A DNA stretch of 64,000 nt from Clostridiaceae bacterium Marseille-Q3526. Its GTDB lineage: Bacteria > Bacillota > Clostridia > Lachnospirales > Lachnospiraceae. Below are positions 49,952 through 58,469 of this stretch, piece after piece. Location: contig JAGTTS010000005.1 in NCBI GenBank assembly GCA_018223375.1, forward strand, positions 205,983 through 269,982, given 5' to 3'. The notes below the pieces were generated by a model, which did not search any database, was not told the origin of the DNA, and worked only from the letters and a program-made list of their open reading frames with translations. The position numbers and the translations under genes are program-made. How positions within the stretch are numbered: the first letter of the stretch is position 1; each line of letters opens with the position of its first letter.

Positions 49952-50767
49952 ATGAAGTATTATACTTCCCTGTTCAAAGGGATCATAGAAAAGAGAAAGC
50001 TGATCTGGGATTTGTCCAAGGCTGATTTTAAGAAGCGGTTTGTAGGCTCCTATTTCGGAGTGATCTGGATGTTTATCCAGCCCCTTGTGACGATTCTGAT
50101 CTATGCCTTTCTGTTTGGAGAGTATGGCTTTAAGAGTCCTCCGCCTGTTCCGGGAGCATCCTATGTCATCTGGATGGTGCCTGGAATTGTGCCCTGGTTC
50201 TATTTCAGCGAGGCTTTAAATACAGGGACAAACTGTCTGCAGGAATATCATTACCTGGTAAAGAAGGTAGTTTTTCAGGTGGAAATGCTCCCTATTATTA
50301 AAATGATTTCCTGTTTCATGGTACATGTCTGTTTCTTAGTTATCATGGCAGGACTTTATCTGGTTGGGGGACATTTTCCGATTATCACCTGGATTCAGGT
50401 GCTTTATTACTCGTTTGCGGCGTCCATGCTGGCGCTGGCAGTGACCTATCTGACAAGTTCTATCCAGGTGTTCTTTAAGGATATGGCGCAGATTGTGGGA
50501 ATCTGTCTTCAGTTTGGCATGTGGCTGACGCCTATTATGTACCATGAATCCATGTTTACCAATGCTCATCCATGGCTGCTGCCTCTGTTTAAACTGAATC
50601 CGTTCTACTATATTTCCACTGGATTCAGAGACAGTATGCTGGAGGGACACTGGTTCTTTGAGCGTCCGACACTGACTCTCTATTTCTGGGGAGTGACGTT
50701 TATTTTAATGTTTCTGGGACTTAAGGTATTCAGAAAACTGAGACCGCATTTTTCAGATGTAATGTAA
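49952..50767 (+). CDS. ABC-2 polysaccharide exporter permease (Wzm/TagG-like)
   Basis: A 271-residue membrane protein with six hydrophobic segments. LSKADFKKRFVGSYFGVIWM is the typical amphipathic start of Wzm/TagG/RfbA permeases, and LTPIMYHESM and LFKLNPFYYI are conserved later. It needs a Wzt/TagH-type ATPase, but none follows: a strong terminator comes directly after the stop and the next gene is convergent. The partner must be elsewhere or was lost. Confidence 0.85.
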   Translation: MKYYTSLFKGIIEKRKLIWDLSKADFKKRFVGSYFGVIWMFIQPLVTILIYAFLFGEYGFKSPPPVPGASYVIWMVPGIVPWFYFSEALNTGTNCLQEYHYLVKKVVFQVEMLPIIKMISCFMVHVCFLVIMAGLYLVGGHFPIITWIQVLYYSFAASMLALAVTYLTSSIQVFFKDMAQIVGICLQFGMWLTPIMYHESMFTNAHPWLLPLFKLNPFYYISTGFRDSMLEGHWFFERPTLTLYFWGVTFILMFLGLKVFRKLRPHFSDVM

Positions 50768-50775
50768 AGCAAGCA

Positions 50776-50823
50776 AAACGGCCGGATGCCGCACTTTTTG
50801 AGGGCGGCATCCGGCCGTTTTTT
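50776..50823. terminator. Strong terminator after the Wzm gene
   Basis: Perfect 16-bp arms (50776-50791 and 50805-50820), core GGCCGGATGCCG, followed by six T residues. It can also serve the convergent gltS pseudogene. Confidence 0.9.
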
Positions 50824-50831
50824 GGCTGAAA

Positions 50832-52046
50832 TCAGCCTCCGAAACCCATCAGTCCAGGGGCAAACGACATGAAAAGCGGGTTGAAAATATCTACACACAG
50901 AACTGAAAAGGCTGGATAAAGAATCCAGGCAATATGGGAGTATCCATATTTTTCCATAACAGCTCTCTCGTTGGCAACAGCGTTGGATCCAGAACCCATT
51001 CCCATGCCAATTAATCCGGCGCACATACATGCTGCATTGTAATCGCTTTTGTACATACGGAAACCAATAAAGTAAGTAAAAAGCAGGGTGGCTATGGATA
51101 CAATAACAAGGGTTGCCAGCATGGGACCAGCAGAACCTGCGATTTTGGTTAAATCCATAGTCATAATTGTAATGGCAAGGAAAATATCAAGGGAAACGTG
51201 TTCGATTGTTTCTACCTCCTGTGGGCGAATCTCTACATGAAGGGCTTCCAGAACATTCCGGGCAATTGCCCCTGCAAAAAGGCATCCAATAAAATAAGGC
51301 ATTTCAATGTAAGGAATCTGGCTTAACAGTAAGTAAATTGGAATACCGCAGGCCGCAATGATAGTAATCATGCAGACAGAGGAAAGAAGAGTTTTGGCGT
51401 TCAGAGGAAAAACAGATTCAGAGTCCTCTTCGAATGCGGATTCATTTGGATCCGATTTTAGATTGTGGCGTTTGATTAAGAGAACAGCCAGAGGGCCTCC
51501 TGTTAAACTTCCGATGATCATACCGAGCGTGGCTGCAGCAACACCGATTTCTGTAGCGCCTACTGCTCCCATGGATTCATAAACAGGTCCAAAAGCGGAT
51601 GTGGTTCCAACGCCGCCTGCCAGGGCGCCTGTTCCAATTTGAATTCCCATTAAAGGGTGCATTCCCAGAGCAGATGCTACGGCAATTCCCAGAATTCCCT
51701 GTAAGAGTACGAGTAAAAGGACAGACAGAGCAATGCCTGCACAGAACTTTTTACCGCGGTCCAGCAGGGTACGGCTGAAGCCGAAACCAACACAGGAAAA
51801 GAACAGTTTCATCAGATGGCTGCTGAGTGTGGAGGTCCACTAAACAGAAAAAATCCCTCTGCTTTTAAAAAACCTCAGGATAAAAGCGACAATAAAACCG
51901 CCGATAACAGGAGCGGGAAGACTCCAGTCCTGAAATGCCTTAACACGGCGCACAATGCCTTTTCCCAGATAAACCATTACACAGCCAAATCCAGTGGTTG
52001 CAAGTAGATCCAAAGTCAGTGTAGAAGTAGCTGGATCAAAATTCAT
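50832..52046 (-). pseudogene. gltS: Sodium/glutamate symporter GltS, interrupted by an in-frame amber codon
   Basis: From ATG 52046 (AAAGGAG 8 nt upstream) the frame codes for a GltS-like start (LLATTGFGCVMVYLGKGIV, PAPVIGGFIVAFIL), then meets TAG at 51840-51842 after GIFSV. The same frame continues without a shift (WTSTLSSHLMKLFFSCVGFG) to 50832 with all other GltS features: GTGALAGGVGTTSAFGPVYE, ATLGMIIGSLTGGP and the mirrored second half. Total about 404 codons, the normal length. A CAG or TGG to TAG change is the simplest cause. The C-terminal part has no Shine-Dalgarno of its own. It is probably non-functional unless the amber codon is suppressed. Confidence 0.85.
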
Positions 52047-52120
52047 AGTAATCACTCCTTTGTTATTTGATACACACATCAACTTCAAAAACGGTATTTT
52101 TCCTTTTTTGTTTCTGAAGA

Positions 52121-52159
52121 AAATATGATATCATATTTATACATTAAATAGATTGTCAG
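52121..52159 (-). promoter_or_regulatory. Promoter of gltS with a perfect 18-bp palindrome
   Basis: AAATATGATATCATATTT (52121-52138) is a perfect palindrome covering the minus-strand -10 TATGAT (rc of 52130-52135). The -35 CTGACA is at 52154-52159 with an 18-bp spacer. A repressor operator is likely; the regulator is unknown. Confidence 0.6.
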
Positions 52160-52238
52160 AACAATAGAAATAAAAAAAGATTAACGAAAATAAAACAAAA
52201 GTAAAAAATACATTAAAAAACAAGGGAAAGGAAATAGA

Positions 52239-52267
52239 TTGACGAAAAAATCTGTTTCTTTTATAAT
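52239..52267 (+). promoter_or_regulatory. Promoter of the nickel transporter/lar operon
   Basis: TTGACG (52239-52244), 17-bp spacer, TATAAT (52262-52267). The start codon of the first gene is about 210 nt downstream of the expected start site. Confidence 0.75.
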
Positions 52268-52306
52268 GAATAGGAAGATTTCCAGGATTTTGTTTCATTT
52301 TACAGA

Positions 52307-52449
52307 CTCTGCACAAGCAGGGAACAGCAGACCAATCTGCGGGAAGAAGACAGAGGACGGAAAGCTGACTAATAAAAAGAAGCTATATACAGCAATGCCA
52401 GGAAGGCATTTTTCTTTGTGTACAGAGAAAAGCCTTTCTGGCATTTTTT
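52307..52449 (+). ncRNA. Structured leader with intrinsic terminator (attenuator or riboswitch candidate)
   Basis: CTCTG (52307-52311) can pair with CAGAG (52351-52355) around an inner hairpin GCAGA-CCAA-TCTGC (52327-52340). A terminator then follows: AATGCCAGGAAGGC (52394-52407) with GCCTTTCTGGCATT (52432-52445), extended inside by TTTTCT/AGAGAAAA, and a six-T run to 52449. No start codon with support lies between. The fold matches no riboswitch class I can name. Confidence 0.6.
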
Positions 52450-52483
52450 CAAGAGAGCCGATAGCCGGCGGAAAAGAGGGAAA

Positions 52484-54118
52484 ATGAAATTAAAAACATG
52501 GGGACTGTACCTGATAATGACGGCCTTTTTGATTGGAGGATGCAGCCATAAGCAAGGGGGACAGGAGATAGAACACGCAGGAAACCACGCAGCAGAGCTG
52601 GAGGGAAATCAGGAAATTGAAAAGACTTCTGCCGTAGTGGTGATGACTACAGAATCAGAGCCGGAATCGGGATTTGATCCGGCTTACGGATGGGGAGCCG
52701 GGGAGCACGTTCACGAGCCGCTGATTCAGAGTACCCTCACAGTTACAAAGGAGGATCTGACCATCGGCTATGATCTGGCCACAGAGATGGACGTTTCGGA
52801 GGACGGTCTGACCTGGACGGTGGATATCAGAACGGATGTAGTATTCACAGACGGGGAGCCGCTGACAGCAGAGGACGTAGCCTTTACCTACAATACACTG
52901 AAAGAGACCAGCTCTGTCAATGACTTTACCATGCTGGACAGGGCGGAGGCAGAGGATGAGGATACGGTTGTCTTTCATATGAAGCATCCCTATTCCATCT
53001 GGCCCTACACCATGGCTTCCACAGGCATTGTTCCGGAGCACGCCTACGGTCCGGACTACGGAATGCATCCCATTGGATCAGGCCGCTATGTCATGAAGCA
53101 GTGGGACAAGGGGCAGCAGGTGATTTTTGAGGCGAATCCTGATTACTACGGGGAGGCTCCGAAGCTAAAAAAGCTGACGGTACTCTTTATGGAGGAGGAC
53201 GCGGCCTTTGCAGCTGTTTTGGCGGGACAGGCAGACGTGGCTTACACGGCGGCCTCCTACGGGGAGCAGGAGGTTTCAGGGTACCGCCTGATGGCATGCG
53301 AGAGCGTGGACAACCGAGGCTTCAACCTGCCTGCCGTGCCGGCCTACACAGACGAAAACGGTGTGAAGCGGGGCAATGATTTTACAAGCGACGTGCGGGT
53401 GAGACAGGCCATTAACCTGGGCATTGACCGCCAGGCTATGATTGACCATGTGTTAAACGGCTTCGGAAGCCCGGCTTACAGCGTGTGCGACAAGCTGCCC
53501 TGGTACAATTCGGAGGCGGAGACGGATTTTGACCCGGAGCAGGCGGCCAGGCTTCTGGACGAGGCGGGATGGACAGAGGGGGCAGACGGAATCAGAGAAA
53601 AGGATGGAACCAGGGCGGAGCTTGAAATTTTATATCCGGCAGACGATTCCGTCCGCCAGGCCCTTGCCATGGATACCTCCAACCAGCTGGCCAGTCTGAG
53701 AATCCAGGCTTCTGTCAGGGGCGTGGGCTGGGATACGGCCTACACAGACGCGCTCAGCCAGCCGCTGATGTGGGGCTGGGGAGCCCACACGCCGATGGAG
53801 CTCTACAACATTTACCACACAGACGAGGCTCTGGGAACGGCCCAGTATTCCCCATACTCTAACGAGACGGTGGACGCCTACATGGAGCAGGCCCTGGAAA
53901 GCTCAGACCTGGAGGAGTCCTATGAGCTGTGGAAAAAGGCCCAGTGGGATGGCGGGACGGGAGCTTCCGGAATCGGGGACGCGCCCTGGATCTGGCTGGT
54001 AAACGTGGATCACCTTTATTGGGTGAAAGACGGGCTCAACACGGGAGAGCAGAAAATTCAGCCCCACGGCCACGGCTGGTCTGTTGTAAACAACGCGGAT
54101 CAGTGGTTCTGGGAATAG
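52484..54118 (+). CDS. Nickel/peptide-type ABC transporter substrate-binding lipoprotein (NikA-like)
   Basis: ATG 52484 starts a proper type II signal peptide with lipobox IGGC (Cys20); the longer frame from 52418 lies in the terminator. The 544-residue protein is an SBP_bac_5 family receptor: the FDPAYGWG opening, LTVTKEDLTIGYDLATEMDV, FTDGEPLTAEDVAFTYNTL and VRQAINLGIDRQAMIDHVLNGFG are family landmarks. Peptide or nickel-chelate ligands are possible. The downstream lar genes, which need nickel, favour nickel. Confidence 0.85.
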   Translation: MKLKTWGLYLIMTAFLIGGCSHKQGGQEIEHAGNHAAELEGNQEIEKTSAVVVMTTESEPESGFDPAYGWGAGEHVHEPLIQSTLTVTKEDLTIGYDLATEMDVSEDGLTWTVDIRTDVVFTDGEPLTAEDVAFTYNTLKETSSVNDFTMLDRAEAEDEDTVVFHMKHPYSIWPYTMASTGIVPEHAYGPDYGMHPIGSGRYVMKQWDKGQQVIFEANPDYYGEAPKLKKLTVLFMEEDAAFAAVLAGQADVAYTAASYGEQEVSGYRLMACESVDNRGFNLPAVPAYTDENGVKRGNDFTSDVRVRQAINLGIDRQAMIDHVLNGFGSPAYSVCDKLPWYNSEAETDFDPEQAARLLDEAGWTEGADGIREKDGTRAELEILYPADDSVRQALAMDTSNQLASLRIQASVRGVGWDTAYTDALSQPLMWGWGAHTPMELYNIYHTDEALGTAQYSPYSNETVDAYMEQALESSDLEESYELWKKAQWDGGTGASGIGDAPWIWLVNVDHLYWVKDGLNTGEQKIQPHGHGWSVVNNADQWFWE

Positions 54119-54139
54119 AGAAAGAAGGAGAAATACGCC

Positions 54140-56113
54140 ATGAAACAGACAGCCGGATGGATGCTCAGAAAATGCGTCCGGATGCTTGTCCTCCTGCTTC
54201 TCGTCAGCGCCGCCTCTTTTTTCCTGGTTTCCCTCTCTCCGGTGGATCCGCTTCAGAGCAATGTGGGGCAGGCGGCTCTGGGGGCCATGAGCCAGGAGCA
54301 GGTGGAGGAACTGAAGGAATACTGGGGTGTGGGAACACCGGCCTTGGAACGGTTTATCTCCTGGCTGTCCGGCGTCCTGTCAGGAGATCTGGGAACCTCC
54401 CTTCTCTACCGAAGACCGGTTGCCCAGGTAGTGGGAGAGCGTTTTTTAAGCTCTCTGTGGCTGATGGCTTCCGCCTGGGTTCTGTCGGGAGTCTTTGGTC
54501 TTATACTCGGAATTCTGGCCGGCGCCTTTAAGGGGAAATGGCCGGATCGGCTGATTACAGGATACTGTATGGTGACGGCCAGCACGCCTTCCTTTTGGAT
54601 CGGCCTGGTGCTGCTTTTGATTTTTTCCGTCCATCTGGGGCTGTTTCCCATCGGCCTGGGCGTTCCCATTGGAATGGAGGCAGGACAGGTGACCATTGCC
54701 GACCGGATTTCCCACGCCTTTCTCCCGGTTCTGACCCTGAGCCTGACGGGAATTTCCAGCATTGCCCTGCACACCAGGGCAAAAATGGCGGACATTATGG
54801 AAAGCCCCTATGTGCTCTATGCCAGGGCCAGAGGAGAGAGCGAGATGCAGATCGTGGTAAGACACGGTCTCAGAAATGTGCTTCTGCCGGCCATTACCCT
54901 GCAGTTTGCCTCCATCAGCGAGATTTTCGGAGGTTCTGTGCTGGTGGAGCAGGTGTTTTCCTATCCGGGGCTGGGCCAGGCCGCCGTGACGGCTGGCCTT
55001 GGAAGCGACGTGCCTCTGCTTCTGGGAATTACCCTGAACAGCGCTGTTTTCGTGTTTGCAGGAAATCTGACGGCGGATCTTTTATACCGGGCGGTGGATC
55101 CGAGAATGGGCGGTTTCCGGGCTGAAAATCGAAGGCGGAGCAAAGACAGAGGGAGCGCGGACAGAGAGCACGAAGGGCGGAAGAGGGCAGAGACAAACAG
55201 AAAGAGAGAAAATGGAAAGCTGATAGAAGCTTTCAAACGCATAAAAGATAAGAGGAGCCGGAACAGAAGCCGAAAAAGCGGGACATATAGAAAACGGCCT
55301 GTGAAACGTCCGGGCAGGACAGCCAGCCCTCTGTGGAATATTGTGATTTCAGCCTCTGTGCTGCTTTTTATTACAGCGGCAGGGGCGGCGCTTTCAGAGC
55401 AGGCGGGAGCGGCTGATTTCGCCAGGAAAAACCTGCCTCCCCAGGCCGGATTTCTGTTCGGAACAGACTGGCTGGGCAGGGATATGTTCGCCAGAACGCT
55501 GGCCGGCCTGTCTTTAAGCATCCGGCTGGGGCTTGTAACGGCCTTTTTAAGCGCGCTGGCGGCCCTTGTTCTGGGAACGGCGTCAGCCATGGGAAAATGG
55601 GCGGACCGGGCGGTTTCCGGGCTGATTGATCTGATTATGGGAATTCCCCATATGCTTTTGCTGATTCTCATTTCCTATGCCTGCGGAAAAGGCTTTACAG
55701 GAGCTGCGGCGGGCATTGCCCTGACCCACTGGCCGTCTTTGGCCAGGGTGATACGGGCGGAGGCCCTGCAGATACGGGAAAGCCAGTATGTGAAGATTTC
55801 AGCCAGGCTGGGAATGTCAAGGCTTCAGATTATAAGAAAGCACATAGCGCCCCAGCTGCTCTCCCAGTTTATGACAGGACTGATCCTGACCTTTCCCCAC
55901 GCCGTCCTCCACGAGGCCAGCATTACCTTCCTGGGATTTGGACTGCCCCCGGAGGAGCCGTCGGTGGGAATGATTTTATCGGAGAGCATGAGATATCTGA
56001 TCACTGGAAAATGGTGGCTGGCCCTCCTTCCGGGCCTGGCCCTGACAGGAACGGTTCTGCTGTTTGAGAGCATGGGAAGGCAGTGGGGCAGGAAACGCCG
56101 GATCTGGCGGTAA
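54140..56113 (+). CDS. Fused NikB-NikC-type ABC permease
   Basis: A single 657-codon frame holds both permease subunits. Residues 1-325 are NikB/DppB-like (six hydrophobic segments, EAA loop YARARGESEMQIVVRHGLRN). Residues 326-395 are a highly basic, Arg/Lys-rich linker without hydrophobic segments. Residues 396-657 are NikC/DppC-like (FGTDWLGRDMFARTLAG and RLGMSRLQIIRKHIAPQ). In most species these are two genes, so this is a fusion. It starts 21 bp after the receptor gene and would form the membrane channel of the importer. Confidence 0.9.
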   Translation: MKQTAGWMLRKCVRMLVLLLLVSAASFFLVSLSPVDPLQSNVGQAALGAMSQEQVEELKEYWGVGTPALERFISWLSGVLSGDLGTSLLYRRPVAQVVGERFLSSLWLMASAWVLSGVFGLILGILAGAFKGKWPDRLITGYCMVTASTPSFWIGLVLLLIFSVHLGLFPIGLGVPIGMEAGQVTIADRISHAFLPVLTLSLTGISSIALHTRAKMADIMESPYVLYARARGESEMQIVVRHGLRNVLLPAITLQFASISEIFGGSVLVEQVFSYPGLGQAAVTAGLGSDVPLLLGITLNSAVFVFAGNLTADLLYRAVDPRMGGFRAENRRRSKDRGSADREHEGRKRAETNRKRENGKLIEAFKRIKDKRSRNRSRKSGTYRKRPVKRPGRTASPLWNIVISASVLLFITAAGAALSEQAGAADFARKNLPPQAGFLFGTDWLGRDMFARTLAGLSLSIRLGLVTAFLSALAALVLGTASAMGKWADRAVSGLIDLIMGIPHMLLLILISYACGKGFTGAAAGIALTHWPSLARVIRAEALQIRESQYVKISARLGMSRLQIIRKHIAPQLLSQFMTGLILTFPHAVLHEASITFLGFGLPPEEPSVGMILSESMRYLITGKWWLALLPGLALTGTVLLFESMGRQWGRKRRIWR

Positions 56114-56173
56114 ATTGTTTTACAAATGAGATAAGAGCAAAATATGGGACTGGCGAAAGGAGACAAAAGAGAG

Positions 56174-57013
56174 ATGAATGAAAAGCGTAAGCCGCTGCTG
56201 GCGGTGAAGAACCTTTCCGTTTCCTTTCAGGAGGAAAGAGGCTTTAAAAAGAGACGGATTCAGCCGATTCGTGATTTGGGCCTGGAGATCTGTGCAGGGG
56301 AGATTACGGCTCTGGCAGGGGCCAGCGGCTCGGGAAAAAGCCTGCTTGCCCAGGCGGTGATGGGGATTCTGCCGGAACAGGCCGCAGCGGAGGGAACCAT
56401 AGAATTTCAGGGACAGGAGCTGACGAAGGAGTATCTGAGAGCGCTCCGGGGCAGAGAGATCGCCCTGATTCCCCAGGGAGTAAACGGCCTGGATCCTCTG
56501 ATGCGGGCGGGAAACCAGATCAGAAAAGGAAGAAAGGATCTGGCTTCCTTTAAGCGGATGGAGGAACTGTTAGACCGGTACGGCCTTCCCGGGGAGACGG
56601 CGGATAAATATCCCTTTGAGCTGTCAGGCGGAATGGCCAGGCGCGTGCTGACGGCGGGGGCCATGATGGAAGGCCCCAGACTGGTCATAGCCGACGAGCC
56701 TACGCCGGGGCTTGACGCTGAGGCTGCCCTTCAGGTCATGGGACATTTCCGGGAAATGGCAGATCAGGGGGTGGGCGTGTTTGTGATCACCCACGATCTG
56801 GAGCTGGCTCTGCAGACCGCCGACCGGATTTTGATTTTTTACGAGGGAACTGTGGCGGAGGAACTTCAGATGGCGAAGGACGAGGCGGGAAGACCCCTTG
56901 GAACGCTTGCCGCGCCTCCATCCCACCCTTATGCCAGACGTCTGTTTGACGCTGTGCCGGGGCAGGGGAAACCGTGGAGGGAGGAAATTGGGAGGAAGAC
57001 GAATGAAGCTTAA
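56174..57013 (+). CDS. Nickel/peptide-type ABC transporter ATPase (NikD-like)
   Basis: ATG 56174 after AAAGGAG is preferred to ATG 56144. The 279-residue ATPase has Walker A GASGSGKS, Q-loop IPQGVNGLDPLMRAG, signature LSGGMARR, Walker B LVIADEPTPGLD and the H-loop ITHDLELA. The C-terminal SHPYARRLFDAVPGQ segment is the oligopeptide-transporter tail (oligo_HPY). Overlaps the second ATPase gene by 11 nt, so the two should be made in equal amounts. Confidence 0.9.
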   Translation: MNEKRKPLLAVKNLSVSFQEERGFKKRRIQPIRDLGLEICAGEITALAGASGSGKSLLAQAVMGILPEQAAAEGTIEFQGQELTKEYLRALRGREIALIPQGVNGLDPLMRAGNQIRKGRKDLASFKRMEELLDRYGLPGETADKYPFELSGGMARRVLTAGAMMEGPRLVIADEPTPGLDAEAALQVMGHFREMADQGVGVFVITHDLELALQTADRILIFYEGTVAEELQMAKDEAGRPLGTLAAPPSHPYARRLFDAVPGQGKPWREEIGRKTNEA

Positions 57014-57602
57014 AGCAGAGGGAATTTCGTTTTGCTACGAAAAGGGGGACAGACAGATTTTAACGGACTGCTCCATTGAGGTGGACAGCGGGGAACGGAT
57101 CGGCCTTATGGCCAGAAGCGGATCGGGGAAAACGACCCTCTGCAAAATTCTGGCCGGCTATGAGAAGCCGGAAGCGGGAAGCGTAACGCTGGACGGCGCG
57201 CCCCTTAGCTCCTTTCGCGGAAGATGTCCGGTGCAGATGGTGTTCCAGCACCCGGAACAGTCGGTAAATCCCAGGTGGAGGATGAAAGAGGTTCTCCGGG
57301 AAGGCGGCGTTTCGCCGGGAGAGATGACAGAGCGGCTGGGAATCAGGGAGGAATGGCTGACGCGTTATCCGGACGAGCTGTCAGGAGGAGAACTCCAGCG
57401 GTTCTGCATTGCCAGAGCTCTGGGAGAGGAAACCAGGTTTCTCCTGGCCGACGAGATAACGGCCATGCTTGATCTGGCTTCCCAGAAAGAAATCTGGCTG
57501 TTTTTGCTGGAAGAGCTGGAGCGCAGGAATATCGGTCTCATTGCTGTCAGTCATTCAGAAAAACTGCTTGAGGAAGTGTGCCATCGGGTGATAGGATGGT
57601 AG
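57003..57602 (+). CDS. Nickel/peptide-type ABC transporter ATPase (NikE-like)
   Basis: ATG 57003 follows GGGAGGAAG and gives 199 residues; the longer frame from 56898 lies inside the previous gene. Walker A is ARSGSGKTT (Ala in place of the first Gly-Pro/Ala), with Q-loop VFQHPEQSVNPRW, signature LSGGELQR and Walker B FLLADEITAMLD; the H-loop is AVSHSE. It is shorter than most NikE proteins because it ends straight after the H-loop and has no oligo_HPY tail. Second ATPase of the heterodimer. Confidence 0.85.
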   Translation: MKLKAEGISFCYEKGDRQILTDCSIEVDSGERIGLMARSGSGKTTLCKILAGYEKPEAGSVTLDGAPLSSFRGRCPVQMVFQHPEQSVNPRWRMKEVLREGGVSPGEMTERLGIREEWLTRYPDELSGGELQRFCIARALGEETRFLLADEITAMLDLASQKEIWLFLLEELERRNIGLIAVSHSEKLLEEVCHRVIGW

Positions 57603-57641
57603 ACAGAGCGGAAAGCAGACAGACGGATGGAGGAAAAAAAT

Positions 57642-58400
57642 ATGGATATCAAAGAAATGCTTCATCAGGTGAGGGACGGCGCCCTGTCGGTGGAGGAGGC
57701 GGAAAAACAGCTTAAAAATCTGCCCTATGAGGATCTGGGCTACGCGAAGCTGGATTTGCACAGGAAGCTGCGTTCCGGTTTTCCGGAGACGGTGTTCTGC
57801 CAGGGAAAGCCGGACGAGTTCCTGGCGGAGATATTTAAGAAGCTGTACCAGGAAAACGGAGAGGTATTTGGGACGCGGGCATCGAAGGAACAGTACGAGC
57901 TGGTGAAGAAGGCGGTTCCCCAGATTGAGTACGATCCCATATCGCGGATTCTTTCCGCCAGCAGGCCGGAGAGCAGGAGACAGCAGACAGGGTGCGTAGC
58001 TGTCTGCACAGGAGGAACAGCAGATATTCCGGTGGCGGAGGAGGCTGCCAGGACAGCGGAATTTTTCGGCTGCCGCGCAGAACGGATTTACGATGTGGGG
58101 GTGGCTGGAATCCACCGCCTGCTGGCCCAGAGAGAGCGGCTTGCAAAGGCTAACTGCATCATTGCCGTGGCGGGAATGGAAGGAGCTTTGGGAACGGTGA
58201 TTGCCGGGCTGGTGGAGAATCCTGTGATTGCCGTTCCCACCTCGGTGGGCTACGGAGCCAGCTTCCACGGCCTGTCCGCCCTGCTGACCATGATCAACTC
58301 CTGCGCCAACGGGATTGCGGCGGTCAACATTGACAACGGCTACGGAGCCGGATATCTGGCCGCCCAGATTAACCGCCTGGCGGAGAGAAAGGCGGAGTAG
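57642..58400 (+). CDS. larB: LarB, pyridinium-3,5-biscarboxylic acid mononucleotide synthase
   Basis: ATG 57642 lies 8 nt after GGAGG, which starts inside the longer frame, so it is the start. The 252-residue protein has the LarB/PurE-like C-terminal domain (VAVCTGGTADIPVAEEAA, AGMEGALGTVIAGLV, PTSVGYGASFHGLSALLTMI with the catalytic region, and VNIDNGYGAGYLAA). LarB carboxylates nicotinate adenine dinucleotide and cleaves it to start synthesis of the nickel-pincer nucleotide. It follows the nickel-type importer genes by 39 bp and precedes larC. Confidence 0.95.
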   Translation: MDIKEMLHQVRDGALSVEEAEKQLKNLPYEDLGYAKLDLHRKLRSGFPETVFCQGKPDEFLAEIFKKLYQENGEVFGTRASKEQYELVKKAVPQIEYDPISRILSASRPESRRQQTGCVAVCTGGTADIPVAEEAARTAEFFGCRAERIYDVGVAGIHRLLAQRERLAKANCIIAVAGMEGALGTVIAGLVENPVIAVPTSVGYGASFHGLSALLTMINSCANGIAAVNIDNGYGAGYLAAQINRLAERKAE

Positions 58401-58469
58401 GGAAAGTGGGCGGAGAAGCCAGACAGAGAAAACCATAGAAGGACAAGAGAAATCAGAGAGGAACAGACC

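Noticed and set aside
38989..50767. Prophage or integrative element carrying the glycan cluster
   Set aside because: No integrase, att duplication or tRNA was seen; only the palindromic repeats hint at mobility.
51840..51842. Pyrrolysine at the TAG in gltS
   Set aside because: GltS is not a methylamine-type Pyl protein, the aligned position is not catalytic, and no pyl gene is in the window; a nonsense mutation is simpler.
52307..52449. Known NiCo, cobalamin or c-di-GMP riboswitch
   Set aside because: Conserved core sequences of these classes are not found; kept as unclassified leader.
52239..52487. 82-codon ORF before the nickel importer
   Set aside because: Its start lies in the -35 box and its end in the terminator and the next gene; it is a by-product of the leader.
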